In this document: piece by piece, positions 22,704-32,851 of the stretch | How the letters are laid out: the number at the start of each line of letters is the position of its first letter | How positions within the stretch are numbered: the first letter of the stretch is position 1 | Assembly (NCBI RefSeq): GCF_003855255.1 | Contig: NZ_CP034072.1 | Span: 6,614,753-6,678,752, forward strand | Direction of reading: 5' to 3' | Length of the DNA stretch: 64,000 nt | From: Mycolicibacterium nivoides | Lineage (GTDB): Bacteria; Actinomycetota; Actinomycetes; Mycobacteriales; Mycobacteriaceae | Notes under the pieces: generated by a model | Databases searched by the model: none | What the model was told of the DNA's origin: nothing | What the model saw: only the letters and a program-made list of their open reading frames with translations | Translations under genes and position numbers: made by a program

Positions 22704-22784
22704 GTAGGCCTTTCTGCCGTACTCGGCACGGGTTGCAACGTCAGCCTAGGCCGGATGTGTTCCCAGGTGAGTTCGTAGGACAGA

Positions 22785-23546
22785 CTACGGACGTCTCACC
22801 GGGCGTTTCACCACGGTCTGGGCCAACGTCGCGGCGTGTTCAGCGTCGCAGTTCGCCGGGAGCACCAGGGCGACGACGGCGTCGGTCGTGTCGGGTGGTC
22901 TGGGAGGCACCAGGACCAGCACACCGGGCTGACCGGCCACCTCCAGGGGCCGGGCACCGAGGACCGCCACGCCGGAGGGATAGCCCAGCGCGGTCAGGCA
23001 GGCGGTCCGGCGCTGCGGGTCGGTCAGCGGCCCCAGGTCGGCCGGTGTCGACAGAAGGCCCAGGATCTGGGATTCGGACAAACCGATCCCGCTGCGCGGC
23101 GGTGACACGGTGATCTTGCCGAGGCTGGTCATGGTCGAGGGTGCCTGACCGGCCGGGCGCGTCAGTACGGCTCCGCCCACCACGGCGGCCAGCACGGCCG
23201 CACCTGCTCCGGTGACGGCGGCGATCAGCTTCCAGCGACTCGCTGAGGGTTTCGGCGGGGCCGGCTCGGTCCGCAGCGCCTCGGACAGCCGGGCGCTGAC
23301 CTCGGCGGGCACCGGGGCAGCGGACTCGGAATCCGCACCGAGTTCGCGTAGATCGCGGCGCACCCGATCGAGGGCGGCCAGGGTGTTCCTGGCCTCGGGG
23401 CCGGCCAGGGGGTCGCTGCGCACGCGCCTGCGGATGTCCGCGGCGGTGGCGTCATCGAGCAGCCCGGCCTGCAGATCAGCCAGCAGCTCAGCAGGAATCG
23501 GGCCGTCCGACGGCACTCGGGGCGTGCTGCCGTTCATCGGCTTCAA
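22785..23546 (-). CDS. Anti-sigma-M factor (Rv3912/RsmA-like)
   Basis: Single-pass membrane protein of 253 residues. Its cytoplasmic N-terminal part (about 1-105) has a helical anti-sigma-like region (PAELLADLQAGLLDDATAADIRRRV). One membrane segment (LIAAVTGAGAAVLAAVVGGAVL, about 109-130) and an external domain follow. The start lies 59 nt inside sigM; an in-frame ATG at 23537 is an alternative. This overlap couples translation of the factor and its inhibitor. Rv3912 holds SigM inactive until an envelope signal arrives; I infer the same role here. Confidence 0.85.
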   Translation of the reverse strand: MKPMNGSTPRVPSDGPIPAELLADLQAGLLDDATAADIRRRVRSDPLAGPEARNTLAALDRVRRDLRELGADSESAAPVPAEVSARLSEALRTEPAPPKPSASRWKLIAAVTGAGAAVLAAVVGGAVLTRPAGQAPSTMTSLGKITVSPPRSGIGLSESQILGLLSTPADLGPLTDPQRRTACLTALGYPSGVAVLGARPLEVAGQPGVLVLVPPRPPDTTDAVVALVLPANCDAEHAATLAQTVVKRPVRRP

Positions 23547-24141
23547 AATACTGGAGCAGGCGGGCCAGCTTGTGTCTGGCGCGGGCGCACCGGCTCTTCA
23601 CGGTGCCCTCCGCGACCCCGAGCAGCAGCGCCGTCTCGGCCACCGAGTAGCCCTGCATGTCGACCGCGACCACCGCGGCGCGCTGCTCGACCGGCAGCTG
23701 CATCAGGGCCCGCTCCACCACGATCGCGGTGGCCACCCGGGGAGCCGGGTCGCCCGCGGGGTCGCGGAGGTGAACCAGGTGGCCGAGTTCGTACTGAGAC
23801 GCGGTGGGCTGGTTGCGTGATCGGCGGACCCGGTCCAGGCAGGCGTTGACCACGATCCGATACAGCCAGCTGCTGACCGCCGAGTCGTGGCGGAACGAGG
23901 CGGCCGTGCGATGCGCCGACAACAGCGCGTCCTGCACGGCGTCGTCGGCGTCCTCGTGGTGACGGCTGGTCAGGAAGGCCAAGCGGCGCAACTGGCTGTG
24001 GTGCCGGTGGACCAGTTCCTCGAATGCGTAGCGGTCCCCGGCGACATGGGCGGCCAGCAGTTCGGCGTCCGAGCGCACGGCCGCGCCGTGCCCCCGCGGC
24101 TGCTCTGTGCCCGGCTTGCCGGTCCCCCCGAACCTTCCCAC
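23488..24141 (-). CDS. sigM: ECF sigma factor SigM
   Basis: ECF-type sigma factor of 217 residues. Region 2 includes FEELVHRHHSQLRRLAFLTS, EDADDAVQDALLSAHR and SSWLYRIVVNACLDRVRR. Region 4 includes LMQLPVEQRAAVVAVDMQGYSVAETALLLGV and GTVKSRCARARHKLARLL. The GTG at 24141 lies 6 nt after a TAAGTT -10-like hexamer, so the mRNA may be leaderless. The coding end overlaps the downstream anti-sigma gene by 59 nt. It stands between murJ and trxB, the M. tuberculosis Rv3911 position. Confidence 0.94.
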   Translation of the reverse strand: MGRFGGTGKPGTEQPRGHGAAVRSDAELLAAHVAGDRYAFEELVHRHHSQLRRLAFLTSRHHEDADDAVQDALLSAHRTAASFRHDSAVSSWLYRIVVNACLDRVRRSRNQPTASQYELGHLVHLRDPAGDPAPRVATAIVVERALMQLPVEQRAAVVAVDMQGYSVAETALLLGVAEGTVKSRCARARHKLARLLQYFEADERQHAPSAVGRPDSC

Positions 24142-24147
24142 ACGCTG

Positions 24148-24153
24148 AACTTA
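24148..24153 (-). promoter_or_regulatory. -10-like element TAAGTT before sigM
   Basis: TAAGTT (minus strand) ends 6 nt before the GTG start; no Shine-Dalgarno sequence is visible. Confidence 0.35.
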
Positions 24154-24240
24154 AACGCTGTCCGGCAGTGCCCTGGACACTTGTTTGCCGGGCTGGCTAT
24201 AACGCCAGGTCAACGTCCTATCCGGGCTGGGGATGACGAT

Positions 24241-27200
24241 TCAGGAGGCCGCTTTGATGGTGATTTCGGAGATGTCGGTGCGGCTCTTGCCGTCCACGGT
24301 GCCCAGCGTCGAGATCCACACGAGAACGTAGGAGGTCGATGACGCCTTGTTCACCGAGATGGTGTTGGAGCCGGGCTTCAGCGGTGTCGCCGGGCTCAGT
24401 TCGGTGGTGTCCGACAGTGACGACGGCGTGGCGGACTGGGCCGAGCGGATCTGCACCGAGGTGCCGGTGCTCGTCACGTTGAGGGTGACCGAACCGACGA
24501 CGGTCGGCTGCGGCAACTGCAGCATCAGGCCGACACCGTTCTTGAACCCGGGGAACGGGGCGGGATCGGAATACGTGTCGGTGGACCAGGCCGTGCTGGT
24601 GTTGCCGTCGATGGCCTGCCCGGCCGTAGCCGGTGAATCGGCCTCGCCCTCGGGCGAGAACACGGTGGCCCGAACGGGTTTGACCGTGCTGCCGGTGGCC
24701 GCCGATGAGTTGCCCTGGTTGTCCTCGCTGTTCGACGACGGCGCGTTCAGGCCGAGCTCGTCCCGGTTGAGGCCGCCGCCCACGTCGCCGAAGATGCTGT
24801 TGAGGACGGACGCCATCACGATCAGGGCCACCAGGATGATGCCGGCGGCCACGCTGATCCCGATGATCAGGCCCTTGCGGCGCCGGGCTTCGGCGGCTTG
24901 GTGTTCCTCGGGCGTCTCGTGTGCCCGGACCGGAGCAGCGGCCGGAGCGGGGGTCTCCTCGACCGACCCCAACAGCTCGGTCCGATCGGCGATCGCGGTG
25001 GCCTGCTGCAGCAGGTTCAAAAGGGTTGGAGCACTGCGGATCCCACCACCGGGCTGGACGGCACGAGCGGCTGCCGCAGAGATCTGGAACGGGATGTCGC
25101 GGTCGATGGCGCGCGGTTCGACCGGCTGTCCGGCCTGGTCCAGTGCGGCGGGCTCCAGGCCGCTGCGGGCCCCGGACTCCGGCAGCGGCCAGCGGTTGAC
25201 CAGCAGCGCGTAGAGCGCGGCCCCGATGCCGCGGATGTCGTCGTCGGGGGTGGCGTCGGGCATGGTGGCCGGGAAGGCCAGGGCCACATCGCCTTCGATG
25301 CTGACGCGCACCCGGCTCGGGTGATCGATCGAGAGGGCGACCCCGGCGCGGTGGGCAGCCTCGGCGGCAGCGGCCAGCGACTGGATGGCCCGGGCCCCAC
25401 CGATCGGGGACGGCGAGGTGTCGGCCACCTCGGCCAGCGAACCGCCGCGAATCCACTCGGAGACGATCAGGCCGCCTGATCCGCTGTGGGCCACGTCGAG
25501 CACCCGGGCGATACCGGGAACATCGATGCGGCTGAGTTTGAGTGTGCGCGAAAGGATTTCCTGCACCTGAGCGTCGGACATGGTGGCGTCCGGGTCGACG
25601 AACGTCAGCGCGACCTGGCGGTCCAGCGCGGTGTCCAGTGCCTGCCAGAACTGCAGGTGCGGCGGTCCGCCGTGGAACACCAGCAGTCGGTAGCGGCCTT
25701 CGGCGATGGTCGCGCCGGGGATGAGGTGCACATCGTCGTCGGCCGATTCCAGGGCGGCATCGTGCGGCGGGGCGAACGAGATCGGCTCACGGGTCGGGTC
25801 ACCGCCATAGTCGGTGACGGGCCGCGTCGTCCCGTTGGTCCGGCTGCCGGCGGAGTCGCTGGACCCGGTGCCCTCGGCCGACTGGGTGGCTGCTGCCGGG
25901 CCGGTCGGGGGGACGTCCGGCTGGAACTCGTCGGCGGCCGGACGCGGCAACTTCGTCGTATCGGTGGTCATCCCAGAACTCGACGCGGAGTTCGGTGCCG
26001 GGCCGTCCGCAGATTCGTCGGTCACCGGTGATCCTTTCCACATCCCCGCCCCGGCAACACCTGCCGGAGTCCCGCCTCCGGCGGCTGCCGGGCTTGACGG
26101 CCACCCGCTGGGAGAAGAATTCCTCTGATCAGGGTACGTGACGGGCGCTGCAGGATGAGGCCCGACGGGCGGCGCAATTGTTTGCACGGCTACCTGTCCG
26201 GTCTCGGGCAGCGACGCGACATGCCCTCGCCCGAGTCGTCGGCGGACCATGTTCAGCGCCGCATGGGCCTCGGGCACCCGGGCCGCGAGCATCACGCCGG
26301 CGATGATCGGGACCATGATCAGACCGAGTGCGACCAGGCGCAGCAACGAACCCGCGGCACCGGCATGCTCGGTCAGCGAGTCCAGCCCCAGCAGCCGGTC
26401 GGCGGCGTGGGCCACCAGGCTTGCGACCAACGACGCCGCGATGGTCACCAGAATCGTGCGGATCACCGCGTCGCGCAGCAGCCGTCCGCCCCGCGGTCGC
26501 AGGTTGGCCTTCAGCAGTAGATAGCCGACCAGGGCCCCGGCCACGAAGCCGAGGCCGTTGGCCAGGCCCAGGTAGCCGGCCACCATGTTGGGGTTGTCGG
26601 TCAGGTGGGGCGCGGCGATCGAGGCGACGATCTTGACGGTCGTGATCACCACGATGATGACGATCGGTGTCCAAGGCCGCTCCCGCGCGTAGAACACCCG
26701 CAGCTGCAGCAGGACCAGCGCGTAGGGGACCAGCGTGAAGGCCGACAGCGTGATCGCCATGCCGAGATACCCGGCGTCGCTGGCGCTGAAGTTGCCGTAG
26801 GAGAACAGTGCGCTGCCGATGGCTGGCCCGCCGACGGTCATCATCGCCACGATGGGGATGAGCGTCACCATCGTCAGCCGGGTGGCCAGGGACAGATCGT
26901 CGAGGACGGCGGGGACGTCGTCGGCCGCGGCGTTGCGGCTCAGGCGCGGCATCACCACCGTCAGCACCGTGACGCCGATCATGCCGAACGGCAGCATCAG
27001 CACCAGCCACGTGTAGTTGTAGATGGCCGGGCCCGAGGCGGCCGCGGTGCTGGCGATCTGGTTCCCGACGATCAGGCCGATCTGGCTGATCAGAACGTAG
27101 AGCACCATCGCGGCGGCCATGGTGCCGAACTTCTTGAGCCGGTCGTCGATGCCCCACAGCGGCCGCAGGCTGACCCGTTCGGCCCGGATCGCCGCGAACA

Positions 27201-27966
27201 ACACCGCGGCCTGCGCCACCACACCCAGCGTGGTGCCGATGCCCAGCACCAGCAGCTTGGCCGTGCCCATCTCGACCGGGTCGCTGGAGAGCTCACCGGG
27301 CACCAGGACGAAGACGCCCAGGGTCACGATCGCCACCACGTTGTTGACCACGGGAGCCCACGCCGGGGGACCGAACACGTTGCGGGTGTTGAGGATTGCC
27401 ATGAACACCGACGACAGGCCGTAGAACAGCACCTGGGGTAGCAGCAGGTAGGCGAAGGCTGTGGTCAGCGGGTTGTTGACCTGGGGATCGCTGCCGAGCA
27501 TGAGCCGCACCAGCAGGGGCGCGCACAGTACCGAGAGCACGGTGGTGACCAGCAGCAGCGTGGTGGCCAGGGTCACCAGCCGCCGGACGAAGTCGGTGCC
27601 GCCGTCGGCGTCGTCGCGTTCGGCCCGGGCCAGCACCGGGACGAAGATCGCGGTGAAGGTGGCTTCCAGCACCAGCGCCGCGACCATGTTGGGCAGCTGG
27701 TTGGCCACCGAGAACGCACTCGTCAGGGGTCCGCCGAGCAGCGCCATCAGCAGCACGAACCGGAGGAACCCGGTGATGCGCGAGATCAGTGTGGCGAATG
27801 CCATGCCCCACGACCGGGACACCACCGCGGCGTCGGACAGCTCGGCGCGCCCGGCCGGCCGGGACGGGCCCGTCGCATGCGGAATCCTCGGCGGGCCAGG
27901 CGGGCGCGCCGTGTGCTGGATGGGCGGGACCGGTGGCCGGGTCCCGGGTTGGTCGGGCGGGATCAT
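24241..27966 (-). CDS. murJ: Lipid II flippase MurJ/MviN with pseudokinase and external domain
   Basis: The 1241-residue protein starts with the MurJ/MviN MATE-like transporter (about 45-580, some 14-15 hydrophobic segments, beginning SWGMAFATLISRITGFLRFV). A Pro/Ser-rich linker leads to a protein-kinase-like domain (about 745-975) without the HRD and DFG catalytic residues, so a pseudokinase. A membrane segment (GLIIGISVAAGIILVALIVM) and a C-terminal extracytoplasmic beta domain, resembling F5/8-type sugar-binding folds, follow. In M. tuberculosis (Rv3910) PknB phosphorylates the pseudokinase and recruits FhaA. The start overlaps the stop of the upstream gene. Confidence 0.96.
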   Translation of the reverse strand: MIPPDQPGTRPPVPPIQHTARPPGPPRIPHATGPSRPAGRAELSDAAVVSRSWGMAFATLISRITGFLRFVLLMALLGGPLTSAFSVANQLPNMVAALVLEATFTAIFVPVLARAERDDADGGTDFVRRLVTLATTLLLVTTVLSVLCAPLLVRLMLGSDPQVNNPLTTAFAYLLLPQVLFYGLSSVFMAILNTRNVFGPPAWAPVVNNVVAIVTLGVFVLVPGELSSDPVEMGTAKLLVLGIGTTLGVVAQAAVLFAAIRAERVSLRPLWGIDDRLKKFGTMAAAMVLYVLISQIGLIVGNQIASTAAASGPAIYNYTWLVLMLPFGMIGVTVLTVVMPRLSRNAAADDVPAVLDDLSLATRLTMVTLIPIVAMMTVGGPAIGSALFSYGNFSASDAGYLGMAITLSAFTLVPYALVLLQLRVFYARERPWTPIVIIVVITTVKIVASIAAPHLTDNPNMVAGYLGLANGLGFVAGALVGYLLLKANLRPRGGRLLRDAVIRTILVTIAASLVASLVAHAADRLLGLDSLTEHAGAAGSLLRLVALGLIMVPIIAGVMLAARVPEAHAALNMVRRRLGRGHVASLPETGQVAVQTIAPPVGPHPAAPVTYPDQRNSSPSGWPSSPAAAGGGTPAGVAGAGMWKGSPVTDESADGPAPNSASSSGMTTDTTKLPRPAADEFQPDVPPTGPAAATQSAEGTGSSDSAGSRTNGTTRPVTDYGGDPTREPISFAPPHDAALESADDDVHLIPGATIAEGRYRLLVFHGGPPHLQFWQALDTALDRQVALTFVDPDATMSDAQVQEILSRTLKLSRIDVPGIARVLDVAHSGSGGLIVSEWIRGGSLAEVADTSPSPIGGARAIQSLAAAAEAAHRAGVALSIDHPSRVRVSIEGDVALAFPATMPDATPDDDIRGIGAALYALLVNRWPLPESGARSGLEPAALDQAGQPVEPRAIDRDIPFQISAAAARAVQPGGGIRSAPTLLNLLQQATAIADRTELLGSVEETPAPAAAPVRAHETPEEHQAAEARRRKGLIIGISVAAGIILVALIVMASVLNSIFGDVGGGLNRDELGLNAPSSNSEDNQGNSSAATGSTVKPVRATVFSPEGEADSPATAGQAIDGNTSTAWSTDTYSDPAPFPGFKNGVGLMLQLPQPTVVGSVTLNVTSTGTSVQIRSAQSATPSSLSDTTELSPATPLKPGSNTISVNKASSTSYVLVWISTLGTVDGKSRTDISEITIKAAS

Positions 27967-30494
27967 CAGGGTCGATCCGGACTGGGTTCGGGCGCCGGTG
28001 GGGAAGCCGGTGCCGAAGAAGTGCGCGCAGAGGGTGCCGCGACGCCCTCAGCGGTATCGGCATCGTTGTTGAACGCCATGGCGACGTCGAGCGGGTCGGG
28101 ATGTTCGCCCGGCGGGATCAGGTCCGCGCGGTCCGGCTGACCCCGGAATCGGTGCCACAACCGGCGGCCGGCCAGTGTCACGAGTACCGCACCGGCCGAC
28201 AGCGTGATGAAGAACAGCACCTTGCCGTAGGCGTTGGAATGCACCGACAACCGGACCGGCTCACCGAGGGTCAGGCCATCGGTGGTCTGCAAGCTCACGT
28301 CGACGGCCACCCGCTGGGTGAAGTGCACCTCGATCGGCACCCGCAGCGGCAGATAACCGGGCGGCAGCTCGATCTCGCCCATGTCGGTGACGGTCATGCC
28401 AGGCGGTGCGTCGACGTGCAGCCGCACCCGCACCGGCACCGGGAGGTCGTTACGCAGCGCCAGCGGCAGCGGGCTGCGCTCGGTGGCCAGGGTGTACGCG
28501 CCACCGGGGTTGACGATTCTCACCGCACCGAACATGTCGTTCACGCTGCGGCTGACGGACTGCAACCGCTGTTCGGCCAGCCCCTCGCGGGCCTCCGGTG
28601 GCACGGACTGGCTCAGCGCCCGCAGCATGTCCTCCCGCAGCGGCGCGGTGTACTGCATGCCGGTCAGCCCGGTGCGCTCGTCGGTGGTCAGCGCCGCGGT
28701 CAGCCCCCACAGCCGGCTGATCACCGCCGCGATGCCGGTGTCGATGTTCTCGTCGATGCCGCTGCGCGGGTTGCCGAGAGAATCCGGCGGTGCGGGCGCC
28801 ACGGGTTCTGGCGGCAGGGCGTTGCCCTCGGCGATCACCGCGGATAGCGGGCGCGGAACGGCCAGCCCTGCGTGGATCGTGGTGGCCACCGTCGTCAGGA
28901 TGGCCTGTGCGTCGTCGGCGTCCAGTGACCACACCAGCGGCGGCATCAGGATCTGGGTCCGGGGCTGCTCGCCCGGGGTGAGCCCGCGCCACAGGAGGGC
29001 ACCCAGCGCGTCCTGGCGCCGCGCGGTCTGCGAGTCGTGCCGTACCGGGATCTCCAGCGACGGGTCCAGGTAGGACGGCACGACGGGATCGGTGCCCGCA
29101 CCGGCCAGCGCGGCTCCGACGGCCGGATCGAATCCGGCGGCCACGACCTCCGGCCGGTAGCGCAGCGGCGTGACGTCGGCGGTCTCGGGTGCGCCGGTTA
29201 CCGAATCCTGGGCGGTGATGTGGGCGGCCGAGATGGCGACGGTCTGGCCCTGGGCGGCCAGCAGGTCCAGGGCGGGACGGGTGAGCGGACCGTCGCCCAT
29301 GATGCTGGCACCCCGGATCGATGCGACGCCCAGAATCTGGTCGACGATGTCACCGGCACCGTTGGTGGCGATTCCGCTCAATCCGGGATCGCCGACCCGC
29401 TGCAGGGCGGTCAGATCGGCCTGGGCGTAGTTGGTGGGCGCCACGCAGAGCCGCCCGGCCAGGCCGCGCAGTCGATTCAGCCAGCCGACGGCGGCCTCCT
29501 GTCCGGCTCCAGGGCGGGTCGGGGTGCCGGGACCGGCGTCGGGTCCGTCGTTGACGACGTAGCCGGCGGTCATCGCGTTGACGGTGACCAGCAGATCGGG
29601 GTCGACGGCAAGGCACAGCGTGGCCCGCATCTGGCCGCCGGAGTCGACGGTCGGTCCGGTGGCGAAGTCGGCGGCAGAGAGCAACGTGTCGAGCCGTCCG
29701 CCGGGAGCCAGCGAGGCGGCGAGGCTGTCGTCGACCAACCGCACCGGGGTGGTGCCACCCGGGGCGCCCGGGGCCAGCCGCGGCCGGTCGGCCAGGGGCC
29801 AGAGCATGGTCATCCGCACCGGCTGGGACGTGTCCGGCGGCACCACCGAATTGAGGGTGTCGGCGGCCGACATCGAGTCGGAGCCGTTGTCCGCGGGCCT
29901 GTCCGGGGGCACGCCGAGGACCGGCAGCAGGAAGCGCGCGTCGTCGAGTTTGGCGGGGGCGCCGTAATCGGGCGTGCCGTTGACGTTGATCAGTACGGGG
30001 TAGACGCCGGGTTCGGTGATGTGCAGCGACCCGGCACCTTCGGAGCGCAGGGGGTAGGACAGCGTGAACGGCACCGACTGGCCGCGCTGCATCTCCGGGG
30101 CCAATGTGACGAAGTCGGCCACCGGCTCGAACCGGTCGACGTCCCCGGTGAGATCGGTGCGCAGCTGGCTCGAGGAGGTCACCGCCTGGGCGTGCTCCAT
30201 GCGGATGTCGACGTCGCGGACCGGCCGGTCACCGACGTTGAGCACGGCCCCGCTGACCGTCATCACCGATTCACTCGTGGTGGTGACGACGTTGGGGGTG
30301 ACCCGGTCGATGCGGATCTGCAGGAACGGCAGGGCGCCGGGTTCGCTCGCGCCCGCCCGGGGCAGGAGCACGGGCAATGCGGCGGTGGACCACACCGAGA
30401 ACAACAACACCACCGCCACAAGCACCACTGTGTGCGCCAGGAGGGAGACCCCTCGGCGCACCGCCGGGGCGGCGGTCACGGTCCCTGTCCGCAT
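27966..30494 (-). CDS. Large exported membrane-anchored protein (Rv3909-like, DUF6049)
   Basis: An 842-residue protein with an N-terminal signal or anchor ([20 protein letters not shown], about 19-38), a long extracytoplasmic region, and a C-terminal membrane segment ([21 protein letters not shown], about 757-777) with a short cytoplasmic tail. The first external part (about 60-170) looks like an Ig-like beta domain. It matches the position, topology and approximate size of Rv3909. It overlaps mutT4 upstream (19 nt) and murJ downstream (ATGA-type), so the three are translated as a unit. A role in cell-envelope assembly is inferred from context only. Confidence 0.85.
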   Translation of the reverse strand: MRTGTVTAAPAVRRGVSLLAHTVVLVAVVLLFSVWSTAALPVLLPRAGASEPGALPFLQIRIDRVTPNVVTTTSESVMTVSGAVLNVGDRPVRDVDIRMEHAQAVTSSSQLRTDLTGDVDRFEPVADFVTLAPEMQRGQSVPFTLSYPLRSEGAGSLHITEPGVYPVLINVNGTPDYGAPAKLDDARFLLPVLGVPPDRPADNGSDSMSAADTLNSVVPPDTSQPVRMTMLWPLADRPRLAPGAPGGTTPVRLVDDSLAASLAPGGRLDTLLSAADFATGPTVDSGGQMRATLCLAVDPDLLVTVNAMTAGYVVNDGPDAGPGTPTRPGAGQEAAVGWLNRLRGLAGRLCVAPTNYAQADLTALQRVGDPGLSGIATNGAGDIVDQILGVASIRGASIMGDGPLTRPALDLLAAQGQTVAISAAHITAQDSVTGAPETADVTPLRYRPEVVAAGFDPAVGAALAGAGTDPVVPSYLDPSLEIPVRHDSQTARRQDALGALLWRGLTPGEQPRTQILMPPLVWSLDADDAQAILTTVATTIHAGLAVPRPLSAVIAEGNALPPEPVAPAPPDSLGNPRSGIDENIDTGIAAVISRLWGLTAALTTDERTGLTGMQYTAPLREDMLRALSQSVPPEAREGLAEQRLQSVSRSVNDMFGAVRIVNPGGAYTLATERSPLPLALRNDLPVPVRVRLHVDAPPGMTVTDMGEIELPPGYLPLRVPIEVHFTQRVAVDVSLQTTDGLTLGEPVRLSVHSNAYGKVLFFITLSAGAVLVTLAGRRLWHRFRGQPDRADLIPPGEHPDPLDVAMAFNNDADTAEGVAAPSARTSSAPASPPAPEPSPDRP

Positions 30495-31312
30495 CCGTTC
30501 GTGCGCCGGCGGGGCTGGGGTTGCGCAGGGTCGTCGCGGCGGTGATTGCGGGCGTGCGAATGGGTCTGGGGGCGTCGCCGGGGGGCGCTGCGGGGCAGTG
30601 GCGGCAAGGAGCCCGGACCGTCGGTGTGCAGCTTGTCGATGAGTTCACCGGCCACCTCGGCGAGCTTGCGCTCGTCGGCGTAGGCCAGCCGGGCCGGCAG
30701 ATCCCGTAGCGGAACCCAGGCGACCTCGGTGACCTCGACGTCGTCGTCGGACAACTCGCCGCCCTGGAAGCGCAGGAGGTAGTGGTGCACGGTCTTGTGG
30801 ACCCGGCGCCCTTCGGTGACGAACCAGTAGTCGATGCTGCCGAGTGCGGCCAGCACGTCGCCGCGGATCCCTGTCTCTTCGGCGACCTCGCGGATCGCGG
30901 TCTGCTCGGCCGTCTCACCGAGTTCGATGTGGCCCTTGGGCAGTGACCACAGCATCCGGCCGCGCCGATCGACCCGGCCGATCAACGCTGCCACCTGGGT
31001 GTCCTTGGGGCCGTCGATGCCGTCGATGACCAGGCCGCCGGCCGAGGTCTCGTGAACGGTGCGGAGCCGTTCCGGAGGACGGCGTGGCCTCGACTTGTGT
31101 TGCTTGGACTGGTCACGCGGGGTCGGGGCGGGATTTGCGGTGCCGACGGGAGCTTCGGCGGGACCATCGGTGTGACGGGCGTCATCATTACCCTGGTCGC
31201 CGGCGGGTGGGCCTGCCGCCCTTTGTGCACGACGACGACCACGACGCCGACTGCGGCGCCGTCGTGGTTTGGCCTGTTCGCCGTCCGACACCCAAGCGAT
31301 AGTAGCTGCCAT
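30476..31312 (-). CDS. mutT4: NUDIX hydrolase MutT4
   Basis: NUDIX family hydrolase of 278 residues. A very basic N-terminal tract ([17 protein letters not shown], about 14-30) precedes the Nudix domain, whose box reads [23 protein letters not shown] without a deviation. The core closely matches Rv3908 (MutT4), thought to act on nucleotide pools. The frame opens at 31333. The ATG at 31312 is chosen because a perfect AGGAGG lies 8 nt upstream; GTG 31291 would match the annotated M. tuberculosis start. It is divergent from pcnA across a 63-nt gap. Confidence 0.92.
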   Translation of the reverse strand: MAATIAWVSDGEQAKPRRRRSRRRGRRRAQRAAGPPAGDQGNDDARHTDGPAEAPVGTANPAPTPRDQSKQHKSRPRRPPERLRTVHETSAGGLVIDGIDGPKDTQVAALIGRVDRRGRMLWSLPKGHIELGETAEQTAIREVAEETGIRGDVLAALGSIDYWFVTEGRRVHKTVHHYLLRFQGGELSDDDVEVTEVAWVPLRDLPARLAYADERKLAEVAGELIDKLHTDGPGSLPPLPRSAPRRRPQTHSHARNHRRDDPAQPQPRRRTNGCGQGP

Positions 31313-31361
31313 GGGGTTGGCCTCCTGCCGCACTCGCCGGTTGTGACCACACCGCGAGCAT

Positions 31362-31367
31362 TAGGCT
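31362..31367 (+). promoter_or_regulatory. -10-like element TAGGCT before pcnA
   Basis: TAGGCT ends 8 nt before the pcnA GTG. TTGTGA at 31341-31346 could be a poorly spaced -35. The transcript is possibly leaderless. Confidence 0.35.
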
Positions 31368-31375
31368 CATCGAAC

Positions 31376-32833
31376 GTGTCCGACGCTGTTGTTACTGACG
31401 CCGAATTGCTGGCCGGCGCACTGGTCTCGTTGAACCACCGCGCCGAGGTGCTGCGCGGGCTCGGTGCGGTGTTCGCTGCGGCGGGTCATGAGCTGTATCT
31501 CGTCGGAGGCAGCGTGCGCGACGCATTGCTGGGCCGCCTGACCGAGCACAGCGATCTCGATTTCACCACGGATGCCCGCCCCGAGGAGATGTTGAAGTTC
31601 CTCCGCCCGTGGGCCGACGCGCTGTGGGATACCGGAATCGATTTCGGCACCGTCGGTATCGGCAAGGGCGAGCACCGGCTGGAGATCACCACGTTCCGGG
31701 CGGACAGCTATGACCAGGTGTCGCGGAATCCGACCGTCGAGTTCGGCGACAACCTCGATGACGATCTGGTGCGCCGCGACTTCACCGCGAACGCCATGGC
31801 GGTACGCATCACGGCCGATGGCCCGGCCGAATTCCATGATCCCCTGGGCGGTTTGGCCGCCATCCAGGCCAAGGTGCTCGACACCCCGTCGGCCCCGCAG
31901 GTGTCGTTCGGGGACGATCCGCTGCGGATGCTGCGGGCGGCCCGCTTCGTGTCGCAGCTCGGGTTCGGTGTGGCGCCGCGCGTGCTCGAGGCACTGCTGG
32001 AGATGGCCCCGCAGTTGGAGCGCATCACCGTCGAGCGGGTCGCCGCGGAACTGGACAAGTTGCTGCTGGGCAAGGACCCAGTGGCCGGTGTCGACCTGAT
32101 GGTGCAGACCGGGCTCGGTGACGTGGTGCTGCCCGAGGTCGGCGAGATGCGGATGGCCATCGACGAACACCACCAGCACAAGGACGTCTACTGGCATTCG
32201 CTGACGGTGCTCCGCCAGGCCGTCGATCTCGAGGACGAGGGTCCGGACCTGGTGTTGCGCTGGGCGGCGCTGCTGCACGACATCGGCAAGCCCGCGACCC
32301 GCAAGCACGAATCCGACGGCGGGGTGAGCTTCCACCACCACGAGGTGGTCGGCGCCAAGATGACCCGCAAGCGGATGCGTGCGCTCAAGTACTCCAAGCA
32401 GATGGTCGACGACGTATCGCAGCTCGTGTACCTGCATCTGCGGTTCCACGGCTACGCCGACGACAAGGGCACCGGCAAGTGGACCGACTCGGCGGTGCGC
32501 CGCTACGTCACCGACGCCGGTCCGCTGCTCGGCCGGCTGCACAAGCTCGTTCGCGCCGACTGCACCACCCGCAACAAGCGCCGTGCCGCACGGCTGCAGG
32601 CCAATTACGACGATCTCGAGAACCGGATCACCGAGCTGGCCGCCAAGGAAGATCTGCAGCGGGTCCGGCCGGACCTCGACGGCAACGAGATCATGGAGAT
32701 CCTCGGTATCCCGGCGGGCCCGCAGATCGGCGAGGCCTGGCGCTACCTCAAGGAGCTGCGGCTCGACCACGGGCCGCTGTCCCGCGAGCAGGCCATCGAC
32801 GAATTGTTGAAATGGTGGAACGCCAGGGGCTGA
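31376..32833 (+). CDS. pcnA: CCA tRNA nucleotidyltransferase / poly(A) polymerase family (HD domain)
   Basis: Adds or repairs the 3' CCA of tRNAs. It has 485 residues: the nucleotidyltransferase head (LVGGSVRDALLGR and the acidic DLDFTT), the RRDFTANAMAV and GDDPLRMLRAARF blocks, and a C-terminal HD phosphohydrolase-like domain (LLHDIGKPATRKHE). The open frame extends upstream, but the GTG at 31376 gives VSDAVVTDAELL, like Rv3907c in start and length. No ribosome-binding site is seen, and TAGGCT lies 8 nt upstream. It is divergent from mutT4. Confidence 0.96.
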   Translation: MSDAVVTDAELLAGALVSLNHRAEVLRGLGAVFAAAGHELYLVGGSVRDALLGRLTEHSDLDFTTDARPEEMLKFLRPWADALWDTGIDFGTVGIGKGEHRLEITTFRADSYDQVSRNPTVEFGDNLDDDLVRRDFTANAMAVRITADGPAEFHDPLGGLAAIQAKVLDTPSAPQVSFGDDPLRMLRAARFVSQLGFGVAPRVLEALLEMAPQLERITVERVAAELDKLLLGKDPVAGVDLMVQTGLGDVVLPEVGEMRMAIDEHHQHKDVYWHSLTVLRQAVDLEDEGPDLVLRWAALLHDIGKPATRKHESDGGVSFHHHEVVGAKMTRKRMRALKYSKQMVDDVSQLVYLHLRFHGYADDKGTGKWTDSAVRRYVTDAGPLLGRLHKLVRADCTTRNKRRAARLQANYDDLENRITELAAKEDLQRVRPDLDGNEIMEILGIPAGPQIGEAWRYLKELRLDHGPLSREQAIDELLKWWNARG

Positions 32834-32851
32834 CCGTGCGTCTGATCAGTC

